A stretch of DNA of 64,000 nucleotides from Natronospirillum sp965602035 (GTDB taxonomy: Bacteria; Pseudomonadota; Gammaproteobacteria; Pseudomonadales; Natronospirillaceae). Location of the stretch: contig OZ271919.1 in the NCBI GenBank assembly GCA_965602035.1, forward strand, positions 2,108,001 to 2,172,000. The letters are read 5' to 3'. Below the pieces are notes generated by a model. The model was given only the letters and a program-made list of their open reading frames with translations. It made no database searches and was not told the DNA's origin. Below are positions 26,339 through 33,914 of the stretch, in pieces (the stretch's first letter is position 1; every line of letters starts with the position of its first letter). Position numbers and translations under genes: made by a program.

Positions 26339-27988
26339 TCAGGCTGTCTGCGCCGCGGCTTCCGCCTGCTCATGCGTGACTGCGTCGAAACTGTGTGCAC
26401 TGGCCAGGTGCCAGAACTGGTTGTAGACACGGTGATTGGCCCGGTCGTTCAACAGATCACCCGGTTTCAGAAAATCAATAACGCGTGACAGCAAGGCCAC
26501 TTCATTGAACGAAATCCGGCGGCTGATGTGGTGCGGGCCGAGGTCACTGGGGTTGTCCAGGCCAGCCGCACCGACCATTTCGGCAAGCGCCTGCAGAGTA
26601 TTCTGATGGAAATGGTACACCCGATGCCCCTTGTCGGTGGGGTCAAGGCCCCGCTGGCGCATGCTGTCCTGGGTCGTGACGCCGGTCGGACAATGCCCGG
26701 TATGACACGTCTGAGCCATGATACAGCCGAGGGCGAACATGAACCCTCTGCCGGCATTGCACCAGTCAGCGCCCAGCGCCAGTGCACGGGCGATGTCGAA
26801 CCCCGACACGATTTTCCCGGCAGCACCGATTTTCACACGATCGCGCAGGTTGAGCCCGACCAGTGTGTTGTGCACCAGCACGAGCCCTTCGTACATGGGA
26901 GCGCCCAGGTGGTCGGCAAATTCCAGCGGCGCGGAACCGGTACCGCCCTCCGCCCCGTCGACCACGATATAGTCCGGATGCTCCCCTGACTCCATCATGG
27001 CTTTGCAGATCGCGAAGAATTCCCAGGGCTGACCGATACACAGCTTGATGCCGACCGGTTTGCCGCCCGAAAGAGCCCGCAGCCGAGCGATAAATTCCAT
27101 CAGTTCCATGGGGGTGCTGAACGCTGAATGGCTGGCCGGAGAGACACAGTCTTCTCCTTCGGGTACTTCCCGTGCGGCAGCAATCTCTGCCGTTACCTTG
27201 GCGGCTGGCAGAATACCCCCATGCCCCGGTTTGGCACCCTGGCTCAGCTTGATCTCAATCATTTTCACCTGCGGGTCGGCCGCCGCCTCGGCGAAGCGAT
27301 CCGGGTTGAAGTGGCCATCCGCCGTTCTGCAACCGAAATACCCGGAGCCGATCTCCCAGATCAGATCGCCACCGTGCTCCCGGTGATACCGGCTGATGCC
27401 ACCTTCCCCGGTATCCTGTGCAAACCCGCCAAGCTTTGCACCCTTGTTCAATGCCAGTACGGCATTGGCCGACAGCGCGCCAAAGCTCATTGCCGATACA
27501 TTGAACAACGACAGGGAATAGGGCTGACTGCAGGTCCGCTCTCCGATCAGCGTCCGGAAGTTGGTATCGTGAATTTCCCGGGTGCGCACGGAATGGTTGA
27601 TCCATTCATAACCCGCGTTGTGAACATTCTTGTGGGTACCAAACGGCCGCTTGTCAGACACATTCTTGGCTCGCTGGTAGACAAGCGAACGCTGTGTCCG
27701 GGAAAACGGTATTTCCTCATCATCCCCCTCCAGAAAATACTGCCGGATTTCCGGCCGGAACGACTCCAGCAGGAACCGGATGCGGGCTGCGATCGGGTAA
27801 TTGCGGCGAATAGCCTGACGTGTCTGGAAGAAATCTATGCACCCGAGAACGAACAACAGCGTGAAAAGCCCGGCCAGAATCAGCCAGCCCAGCGAACCCA
27901 TGATGGCCAGCAGCCCGAATACGGGTGCCAGAACGCCGCAGCCAAGCCACAACCAGTATCGTCTGGGTACCGGAACAGTCAGCGCCAT
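26339..27988 (-). CDS. FMN-binding glutamate synthase family protein, membrane-anchored
   Basis: A 549-residue stand-alone homologue of the synthase domain of glutamate synthase. Two N-terminal hydrophobic spans (about residues 10-48) precede the FMN barrel, which has GAKLGGFAQDTGEGGIS, KPGHGGILPAAKV and DGAEGGTGSAP. The segment CIMAQTCHTGHCPTGV keeps the three cysteines that hold a 3Fe-4S cluster in GOGAT. The glutaminase domain is missing, so a simple glutamate synthase role is unlikely. Its true substrate is unknown. Confidence 0.85.
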   Translation of the reverse strand: MALTVPVPRRYWLWLGCGVLAPVFGLLAIMGSLGWLILAGLFTLLFVLGCIDFFQTRQAIRRNYPIAARIRFLLESFRPEIRQYFLEGDDEEIPFSRTQRSLVYQRAKNVSDKRPFGTHKNVHNAGYEWINHSVRTREIHDTNFRTLIGERTCSQPYSLSLFNVSAMSFGALSANAVLALNKGAKLGGFAQDTGEGGISRYHREHGGDLIWEIGSGYFGCRTADGHFNPDRFAEAAADPQVKMIEIKLSQGAKPGHGGILPAAKVTAEIAAAREVPEGEDCVSPASHSAFSTPMELMEFIARLRALSGGKPVGIKLCIGQPWEFFAICKAMMESGEHPDYIVVDGAEGGTGSAPLEFADHLGAPMYEGLVLVHNTLVGLNLRDRVKIGAAGKIVSGFDIARALALGADWCNAGRGFMFALGCIMAQTCHTGHCPTGVTTQDSMRQRGLDPTDKGHRVYHFHQNTLQALAEMVGAAGLDNPSDLGPHHISRRISFNEVALLSRVIDFLKPGDLLNDRANHRVYNQFWHLASAHSFDAVTHEQAEAAAQTA

Positions 27989-28149
27989 AATTTCTCCCTC
28001 TCGCCAGCGCCAGTCACCCCATGGATGAATTCAATTCACCTATAAAGTGAAAAAGCATCGTTTGTCGGCTCCCCGCCTGAAGCCTAGCATACGCACCATA
28101 TTCCCCGGCAGCCAATGCCGGGCTGAACGACCGCAAGGAGGTTGTAACC

Positions 28150-28359
28150 ATGACGATGCGCAATGCAGACAACATTGTAGTGGACGAATTCGGAAATGTG
28201 GACGTTGCCTACTACGAGGCAAAAGCCGAGCAGCTCCGCATGGAAACTCTGGCAAGCGGATTCAGGGCACTTCGCCGTGCTGTTGTCGGCCTGTTCTCTG
28301 CAGCAGTGAACAAGGTCAGCGACAACACCAATTCCGGCCCGGTAAGCCGCCAGGCCTGA
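28150..28359 (+). CDS. small conserved-looking protein, 69 aa
   Basis: A short gene with an excellent ribosome-binding site (AAGGAGG, 7 bases before ATG 28150). It is followed by a hairpin terminator, which argues that it is real. The product is soluble and begins MTMRNADNIVVDEFGNVDVA; the central part AEQLRMETLASGFRALRRAV looks like an amphipathic helix. It resembles small proteins annotated as RSP_7527-like, a weak recollection. Function unknown. It is a single-gene unit between convergent or divergent neighbours. Confidence 0.6.
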   Translation: MTMRNADNIVVDEFGNVDVAYYEAKAEQLRMETLASGFRALRRAVVGLFSAAVNKVSDNTNSGPVSRQA

Positions 28360-28375
28360 TACACCCGGGCTGGCC

Positions 28376-28417
28376 GGTGCCGCCGGTGACAACCGCCGGC
28401 ACCCTGACTGTTTTTTT
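28376..28417 (+). terminator. intrinsic terminator of the 69-aa gene
   Basis: GGTGCCG (28376-28382) pairs with CGGCACC (28397-28403); a run of seven T follows at 28411-28417. Confidence 0.7.
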
Positions 28418-28490
28418 GTGACGATTGGTCTTCGTGGACGTGTTCTCCTTCCCTGGAGTGCCCCATTGACCCTGCGACAGAGCCCTGCTC

Positions 28491-29384
28491 CTAGGGGAGC
28501 GCGCTCAATGCGTCATTGGCCATTTCGGCCATGATCCAGTCCTTGAACTGGCGCATAGCAGTGGTCATGGGGCGATTTTTTTCGTACACCAGATAAAACG
28601 AGTATGCACGCTTGAGCGTCACATTCAGCGGCGCAACAAGCTGCCCGCTCTGGATATCATCACTGATCAGATTGACATCCGCCAGCGCCACACCGAGGCC
28701 CTTGGTGGCAGCTCTCGCCGTCAACAGTGAACTCGACAGCGACAACCCCTTGCGTGCTTCGTAGAATTCGACACCGGCCACCTCACACCAGGCAGGCCAC
28801 TCATCCGGACGCTTGCTGACATGCAGCAGCGGCATCTCAAGTATATCTGCCGGGCTTTCTACCGGATGGTCTTCGAGCAGTGAGGGGGCGCAGACCGGGA
28901 TCAGCTCCGAACTTTTCAGAAAGTGCGCCTCCACGTCCTGCCACTGACCATCCCCGAAATAGACGGCCATGTCACGCTCACTATGCGCAAAATCGACCAG
29001 TCCCGTGGACGCGGTTATTTCCAGTTCAATGTTGGGATACTGGTCATAGAAGCGGCTCATGCGCGGAATCATCCAGCGCGTGAGAAACGCGGGTGCCACT
29101 GCAAGGTTGAGCGTGCCGGTGGTGTGTGTGGCGACCACCCTCTGGGTAGCACGCTCGAGTTCAGTGAACGCTTTCTGTACCGAGCGATAGTAGTCGCGCC
29201 CTGCAGACGTCAGCTCAATACGCCGTGTCTGGCGTATGAACAGGTCGACCTCGAGAAACTCCTCCAGCGCTTTCACCTGATGGCTTACGGCTGACGGTGT
29301 AACAAACAGTTCCTGCGATGCTTTCTGGAAGCTGCCCAGACGCGCTGCAGCCTCGAAATTCCGCAGACTGTTCAGCGGCGGCAA
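28491..29384 (-). CDS. LysR-family regulator (GcvA-like)
   Basis: A LysR-type regulator of about 297 residues. The N-terminal winged helix (LPPLNSLRNFEAAARLGSFQ, FVTPSAVSHQVKALE) and the effector domain match the GcvA subgroup. The start is odd. The TTG at 29384 is the only standard start codon before an in-frame TGA, yet the Shine-Dalgarno AGAGAGGTG (29401-29409) is spaced seven bases from an ATC at 29391-29393. Reading from ATC gives I-K-R-L-P-P-L-N, aligned with the M-(S)-K-R-L-P-P-L-N start of GcvA proteins. Target genes are unknown. Confidence 0.85.
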   Translation of the reverse strand: MPPLNSLRNFEAAARLGSFQKASQELFVTPSAVSHQVKALEEFLEVDLFIRQTRRIELTSAGRDYYRSVQKAFTELERATQRVVATHTTGTLNLAVAPAFLTRWMIPRMSRFYDQYPNIELEITASTGLVDFAHSERDMAVYFGDGQWQDVEAHFLKSSELIPVCAPSLLEDHPVESPADILEMPLLHVSKRPDEWPAWCEVAGVEFYEARKGLSLSSSLLTARAATKGLGVALADVNLISDDIQSGQLVAPLNVTLKRAYSFYLVYEKNRPMTTAMRQFKDWIMAEMANDALSALP

Positions 29385-29425
29385 GCGTTTGATGTGAAAT
29401 CACCTCTCTCGCGCACGGTTACCTG

Positions 29426-29680
29426 CTACTGCTGATGCTCTTCGGCACGTTTGCGCGCATAGAGCTGACGGGCAATCGACAGCACCAGCACGAACACAAA
29501 CAAACCACCGATACGCCACCAGTCAAGCACACCGAAGTTCAGATACACAAGTGCGGTGCAGGTCATGAAGACCAGCATCGCCCAGGCGTACGTCGTGAAC
29601 CGGCTGTCACGCCACCAGCGAAACCAGAGCGCCGGTGACGCAATCAGGATCCCGAACAGAACCACCTGGATAATGATCAC
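29426..29680 (-). CDS. small membrane protein, 84 aa
   Basis: A short hydrophobic protein with about three spans (QVVLFGILIASPALWF, TYAWAMLVFMTCTALVYL, IGGLFVFVLVLSIARQL) and a basic C-terminal tail. Its start overlaps the stop of msrB by four bases (ATGA), which supports translation in an msrB operon. No family was recognised. Confidence 0.65.
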   Translation of the reverse strand: MIIIQVVLFGILIASPALWFRWWRDSRFTTYAWAMLVFMTCTALVYLNFGVLDWWRIGGLFVFVLVLSIARQLYARKRAEEHQQ

Positions 29681-30084
29681 TGAGCATTCCCCGACGACGG
29701 TCGGAAGTCAAGCGCTACAGAGTTTATACAATAGCGTTGTCCCGTCGGTGCCGGCCCATCCGGGAACACATGCCCGAGATGCGAGTCGCAGCTTCTGCAG
29801 AGTACTTCCACCCGGTGCATGCCGAGCGAGTGGTCGTCATGCGTTACCACCCGATCACTGGACATGACATCATAGAACGAGGGCCACCCGCAGCCGGCAT
29901 CGTACTTGGTATCAGACGAGAAAAGCTCGGCGCCGCAGGCAATACAATGGTAAGTCCCGGGCGCAAAATGGTCCCAGTATGCTCCGGTATAGGGTCGCTC
30001 CGTTCCGGCTTCCCGGGTTACATGGTAACTCTCCGGCGACAGGGTCTGACGCCATTCCTCTTCCGATTTTCTGATGGATGACAT
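29677..30084 (-). CDS. msrB: peptide-methionine (R)-S-oxide reductase MsrB
   Basis: A 135-residue MsrB, which repairs methionine-R-sulfoxide in proteins. It has the two zinc-binding pairs (CIACG and CRSCDSHLGH), the core GCGWPSFYDV, and the catalytic cysteine in RYCINSVAL. It is a single-domain form without a fused MsrA and without a signal peptide, hence cytoplasmic. The following 84-aa membrane-protein gene overlaps it by four bases. Confidence 0.94.
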   Translation of the reverse strand: MSSIRKSEEEWRQTLSPESYHVTREAGTERPYTGAYWDHFAPGTYHCIACGAELFSSDTKYDAGCGWPSFYDVMSSDRVVTHDDHSLGMHRVEVLCRSCDSHLGHVFPDGPAPTGQRYCINSVALDFRPSSGNAQ

Positions 30085-30167
30085 GCTTCATCACCTCCCG
30101 ACGAATCGACCATCGAATTTAATAGCCGGTGCACCTGTTTACAAGCGGCGGCCGGCGGGACCGGGGT

Positions 30168-30752
30168 TCAGAGGCGAATCCCCAGCTTCAGATCCAGACG
30201 GGGATCCACGACGTTCTGTGCCGGGCCGAGGTCCTGCTCACTGCCGTCCTGCGCACAGCGCTCTGCCTGACGACCGGTCAGCTGACCTGCATTCACCTGA
30301 ATACCCAGCTGCAGGTTGGCCAGTTCACTGAACTGCCAGCGGTAGCCCCAACGACCCAGTGCCTGCACCGGTACCAGTGGCCGGCAGACAGCGTCAAGAG
30401 CCGCACCCGCCTCGGGGACCACCTGCACCCAGGCGGCACCCGTTCCCCAGTATATGCCGGAACTGTCGGGCGCCATTGCCGTCCAGGACATGCCAAGCCG
30501 ATGGTAACTGCCCGACTCGCCACCGGCGTACCGATAGTCCGGCCCCCAGAAACTTTCTGTGGTCGCCGGTATATCCAGAGCCAGCTCAAAGCGTGTTGCC
30601 CCGTCACCGCCGCCAAGCACGGGCCCGAGACTCGTTGCCAGCAGATACGGATCCGTTCTGACCTCAACGGCCTGAGTGGCTGCCGCCATCATCAAACCGC
30701 AGAATATCGGGATAAACCTTCGAAAATAGTGCACAGTCAGTTGCCTTTTCAT
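30168..30752 (-). CDS. secreted or outer-membrane hypothetical protein
   Basis: A 194-residue protein of unknown function. From ATG 30752 it has a signal peptide (basic MKRQLTVHYFRR, hydrophobic core, cleavage near ATQAVE). The mature part alternates polar and aromatic residues (FELALDIPATTESFWGPDYR, SYHRLGMSWTAM, GYRWQFSELANLQLGIQVNA), suggesting a small beta-barrel or lipid-binding fold. It ends in LDLKLGIRL, a hydrophobic last strand like those of outer-membrane proteins. The track start 60 bases upstream is less likely. Confidence 0.6.
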   Translation of the reverse strand: MKRQLTVHYFRRFIPIFCGLMMAAATQAVEVRTDPYLLATSLGPVLGGGDGATRFELALDIPATTESFWGPDYRYAGGESGSYHRLGMSWTAMAPDSSGIYWGTGAAWVQVVPEAGAALDAVCRPLVPVQALGRWGYRWQFSELANLQLGIQVNAGQLTGRQAERCAQDGSEQDLGPAQNVVDPRLDLKLGIRL

Positions 30753-30930
30753 TGCCCGAACCACCTTACCGTCAGTGTTCTGACAGCGCCATTGATAACG
30801 CCAATGCAGCAATTAGCAGGCCAGATTCTGCGCCACTCCTGTGCTGTTTGGCCAATACAGCACACCAGTTGACACCGGGCCACAACCCTTGTCAGATTCA
30901 CTGCCCAGACTCCAGACAATAGCACGCCTT

Positions 30931-31311
30931 ATGGGTCCATGTTTTCGTTGCCGGGCAATTCGGAAATGGCGCCAACAGACGCTGGGCGACCGCTTTCACT
31001 GGCGCTTTCTGGTGAGCCTGGTCATTGCCGGCACGTTCGTCGCGCTCATTTCACTGCTTTTGCCGGAAACCCGGGAGCAATCTGCCAGTACGTCCAGCGA
31101 ACAGACCACCCGAACCAACAGACTTGAAGCCCGCCTGGCGGAACAGGCGGAAGTTGCCGCCGAAAGCCGGGAGGCCCTTGATCTGCTGCGCCGGGAGCTT
31201 GAGCAACTGCGCCAGGATTATCAGGCACTCCAGTCGCGGCATGAACAACAGAGTCGCGAACTCGAGGCGACCCGGGAGCAGCTTCGATCGCTGCGCGCAC
31301 GGGATGAATGA
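30931..31311 (+). CDS. single-span membrane protein with coiled coil
   Basis: From ATG 30931 the product has 126 residues: a basic head (MGPCFRCRAIRKWRQQ), one transmembrane span (FLVSLVIAGTFVALISLLLP) and then a long charged heptad-like helix (LEARLAEQAEVAAESREALD, LLRRELEQLRQDYQALQSRH). The tail would be a periplasmic coiled coil. No ribosome-binding site stands out, so an earlier start at 30841 remains possible. Its TGA is the first base block of the Gac-type palindrome. Function unknown. Confidence 0.55.
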   Translation: MGPCFRCRAIRKWRQQTLGDRFHWRFLVSLVIAGTFVALISLLLPETREQSASTSSEQTTRTNRLEARLAEQAEVAAESREALDLLRRELEQLRQDYQALQSRHEQQSRELEATREQLRSLRARDE

Positions 31312-31338
31312 TTTGTGTAAGTATATGCTTACACAAAT
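31311..31338. promoter_or_regulatory. GacA/UvrY upstream activating sequence
   Basis: ATTTGTGTAAG-TATATG-CTTACACAAAT is a perfect 11-bp inverted repeat. Its core TGTAAG-N6-CTTACA (31316-31333) is exactly the established GacA/UvrY binding consensus found upstream of rsmX/Y/Z and csrB/C genes. It lies about 60 bp before a GGA-rich transcribed candidate on the plus strand. Confidence 0.8.
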
Positions 31339-31387
31339 TGGCGCAAGCGTCCTATACCAAGACCGTCACGGATCCGTAAACTGACTA

Positions 31388-31590
31388 ATGCTCAGGGACA
31401 GGGCGGGAACAGGACAATAGCCCAGGGACGCGGCTGGACAGGGAGTTACCCTTTATCGGAGTGAACGGAAGCATCGCTATCAGGAACGATGGCTGCCAGC
31501 AAAACCCCCGGAAGGATCCGGGATTCAGGACGGCAATCTCGAGGATATGGCAGGACGCGCGGCCGGAAATGGACTTCCAAACCTCGGGCC
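31388..31590 (+). ncRNA. candidate RsmY/RsmZ/CsrB-type CsrA-sequestering RNA
   Basis: Seventeen GGA triplets occur on the plus strand between 31396 and 31573 (about three expected at this base composition). Several are in CsrA-like contexts (CAGGGAC, ACAGGGAG, CAGGAAC), and several sit in hairpin loops: GCTC-AGGGACA-GGGC, AGCC-CAGGGACGC-GGCT, CATCG-N10-CGATG, CCCGGA-AGGA-TCCGGG and GGAA-ATGGAC-TTCC. A GacA site precedes it and no protein gene fits. Ends are approximate: a -10-like TAAACT is at 31377, but no clear terminator precedes the radA stop at 31599, so the RNA may run antisense to radA. Confidence 0.68.
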
Positions 31591-31598
31591 GGCCCCAA

Positions 31599-32987
31599 TC
31601 AACTCGTGGCGAGTGACGCCACCGCCTCCAGCGCCTGTTGCAGTGAATCCACACCGTAGAATGTCACCCCGTCAGGCAACTGTTTCGGCTGGTTGGCGCG
31701 CGGGCCAAGAATATGCTGAAACCCGTGCTTGGCCGCCTCCATCGCTCGCTCTGAACCGGAAACAACCGGCCGCACCTCACCGGACAAACCGATCTCGCCG
31801 AAGGCGCAGAGATCTTTCGGCCAGGCCTGATTTCTCAGGCTGGAGAGAATTGCCATTACACTCGCCAGGTCAGCACTGGTTTCGCCACTCTTGATACCAC
31901 CCACCATATTCAGATACACGTCCTGATCGCCGGTGAATACACCCCCATGCCGGTGCAGAACCGCCAGCATCATCACCAGCCGATTCTGGTCGAGCCCGAG
32001 CGTGACACGCTTCGGGTAGCCGCCGGTGGCTTCATCCACCAGCGCCTGCAACTCCACCAACAACGGTCGCGTGCCCTCCCACAGGACCGTCACCAGACTC
32101 CCGGGCGCGGCCTGCGACTGCCGATTGAGAAAGATCGCGCTGGGGTTTCGCACTTCCTTCATCCCGGACTCGAGCATGGCGAAAACACCGAGTTCGTTGA
32201 CGGCGCCGAATCGGTTCTTGATCGACCGCAGCGTGCGAAACCGGCTGTCGTTGGTGGTTTCCAGCATCACGGAGCAGTCAATCATGTGTTCCAGCACCTT
32301 GGGGCCGGCGAGGCTGCCATCCTTGGTCACATGACCCACAAGAAACAGGGCGGTTCCCGACGTTTTGGCAAACTGCGTCAGCGCCGCAGCGCACTCACGC
32401 ACCTGCGATACAGAGCCCGGCGCAGAATCCAGATCACCACGCTGCACCACCTGTACGGAGTCGACCACCAATACCCTCGGCGCCAGCGTCTGGGCCTGCT
32501 GAAGGATGGCATCGACATCGGTCTCCGCCATTACCTGCAGCGATTCAGTCGGTAATTTCAGGCGCTGGGCCCGTAACGCCACCTGCTGAAGGCTCTCTTC
32601 ACCCGTCACGTACAGCACAGACTGCTGACGGGCAAGCTCACAAAGCGTCTGCAACAACAATGTGGACTTGCCGGCCCCGGGGCTACCGCCCAGCAGAACT
32701 GCCGAACCGGCTACAATGCCACCACCCAGAACGCGGTCAAATTCACCAATACCGGTGCTGCGGCGGGGCTGCTCGGCTGTGGACACATCGCTCAGCCGGG
32801 TCACCGGTGTAAGGGCACCGGCATAACCGGTGCGAGCGCCCTGATGTGTCGGGCGCGACCGCCCGGCTGCAGGCCGGAATTCCTGCAGCGTGTTCCAGGC
32901 CCGGCAGCTGCTGCATTGCCCCTGCCACTGGGTGTGTTCCGCGCCGCAGTCGCTGCAGACAAACGCCACTTCACGCTTACGCGCCAT
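31599..32987 (-). CDS. radA: DNA repair protein RadA
   Basis: A 462-residue RadA/Sms, a DnaB-type helicase that extends recombination branches. It has the N-terminal zinc finger with CSDCGAEHTQWQGQCSSC (residues 10-27), Walker A GSPGAGKST near residue 100, the RadA-specific KNRFGAVNELG motif and a C-terminal Lon-protease-like domain. All diagnostic parts are present and length is normal. It converges on the candidate RNA gene at its 3' end. Confidence 0.95.
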   Translation of the reverse strand: MARKREVAFVCSDCGAEHTQWQGQCSSCRAWNTLQEFRPAAGRSRPTHQGARTGYAGALTPVTRLSDVSTAEQPRRSTGIGEFDRVLGGGIVAGSAVLLGGSPGAGKSTLLLQTLCELARQQSVLYVTGEESLQQVALRAQRLKLPTESLQVMAETDVDAILQQAQTLAPRVLVVDSVQVVQRGDLDSAPGSVSQVRECAAALTQFAKTSGTALFLVGHVTKDGSLAGPKVLEHMIDCSVMLETTNDSRFRTLRSIKNRFGAVNELGVFAMLESGMKEVRNPSAIFLNRQSQAAPGSLVTVLWEGTRPLLVELQALVDEATGGYPKRVTLGLDQNRLVMMLAVLHRHGGVFTGDQDVYLNMVGGIKSGETSADLASVMAILSSLRNQAWPKDLCAFGEIGLSGEVRPVVSGSERAMEAAKHGFQHILGPRANQPKQLPDGVTFYGVDSLQQALEAVASLATS

Positions 32988-33095
32988 ATCGTCAATACCC
33001 TCTGATCACCGGCGCACGTGAGCGCCGACACTATGTGCTATACCCTGAATTCGTATACCCTCTGCCCCGAGCTCATCAATTGCAGAGGCCTGTTC

Positions 33096-33758
33096 ATGTC
33101 ATCCCTGTCTGCCGTCGTCCGGGAAACCGGTAAACATCCTGATGCCGCCGTAATCTGGTTGCACGGCCTGGGCGCCGACGGCCATGACTTTGCGCCCATT
33201 GTGCCACAGCTCGGGCTGCCTGCTGACTATGCCGTCCGCTTCATTTTCCCGCACGCGCCGGTACAGCCGGTAACGCTCAATGGCGGCATGAGCATGCCAT
33301 CCTGGTACGACATCCGGGCCATCGATATTGACCGCGACGCTGACCTGGACCAACTGCAACAATCAAGCGACCGCATTCAGGCCATTATCGACGAGCAGAT
33401 TGACCAAGGGATTGCCAGTGAACGCATCATCGTCGCCGGCTTCTCACAGGGGGGCGCGGTCGCCTTCCACACGGCCCTGAGCTGCCCCCATGCCCTGGGA
33501 GGCCTGTTGGCGCTGTCCACGTATCTGGCCAGCGAGAAAGTGATTCAGCGGTCCCAGGTCAACCAGAACCTGCCGGTGCTCATTCAACACGGCACCCGGG
33601 ACCCGGTCGTTCCCGAGGTCCTCGGCCGGCGTTCTGCCGAGACCCTCAGGACCTGGGGATACCCGGTGCACTACGAAACATGGCCGATCGAACACAACGT
33701 CTGTGCGGAACAGGTAGAGCGAATCGGCGAGTGGCTCACCGAACGCTTCTCTATGTAG
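33096..33758 (+). CDS. alpha/beta-hydrolase, carboxylesterase/phospholipase family
   Basis: A 220-residue serine hydrolase of the carboxylesterase/acyl-protein-thioesterase-like family. It has HGLGADGHDF (oxyanion strand), the nucleophile elbow GFSQGGAV, the acid in HGTRDPVV and the catalytic histidine in EHNVC. Cytoplasmic, no signal peptide. ATG 33096 (AGAGG upstream) gives the usual family N-terminus; the in-frame ATG at 33018 adds 26 unrelated residues. Natural substrate unknown, probably short-chain esters. Confidence 0.85.
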   Translation: MSSLSAVVRETGKHPDAAVIWLHGLGADGHDFAPIVPQLGLPADYAVRFIFPHAPVQPVTLNGGMSMPSWYDIRAIDIDRDADLDQLQQSSDRIQAIIDEQIDQGIASERIIVAGFSQGGAVAFHTALSCPHALGGLLALSTYLASEKVIQRSQVNQNLPVLIQHGTRDPVVPEVLGRRSAETLRTWGYPVHYETWPIEHNVCAEQVERIGEWLTERFSM

Positions 33759-33902
33759 GAGCTGCGGAACGCTGCGATTCGCGACCAAGACGCCGTGCAA
33801 TGGATCGCGACCTCCGGTCGCTCCTACAGTAGGAACTGCCAACGGCTGGGATTCGCGACCAAGACGCCGTGTAACGGGTCGCGGCCAGCGGTCGCGCCGT
33901 AA
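33755..33902. repeat. tandem 74-bp REP-like repeats
   Basis: Two imperfect copies with a 74-bp period lie between the esterase and hemE. They share the identical 22-bp block starting GATTCGCGACCAAGACGCCG at 33776 and 33850. The first copy begins GTAGGAGC and ends GGTCGCTCCTAC, the inverted ends typical of REP elements in pseudomonads and xanthomonads. It can fold into a long hairpin and may terminate both convergent genes. Confidence 0.75.
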
Positions 33903-33914
33903 ACTGGTTACGTC

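Noticed and set aside
31385..31654. Leftward 89-codon frame across the GGA-rich segment
   Set aside because: It lacks a ribosome-binding site and overlaps radA; the GGA and GacA-box evidence for an RNA is stronger.
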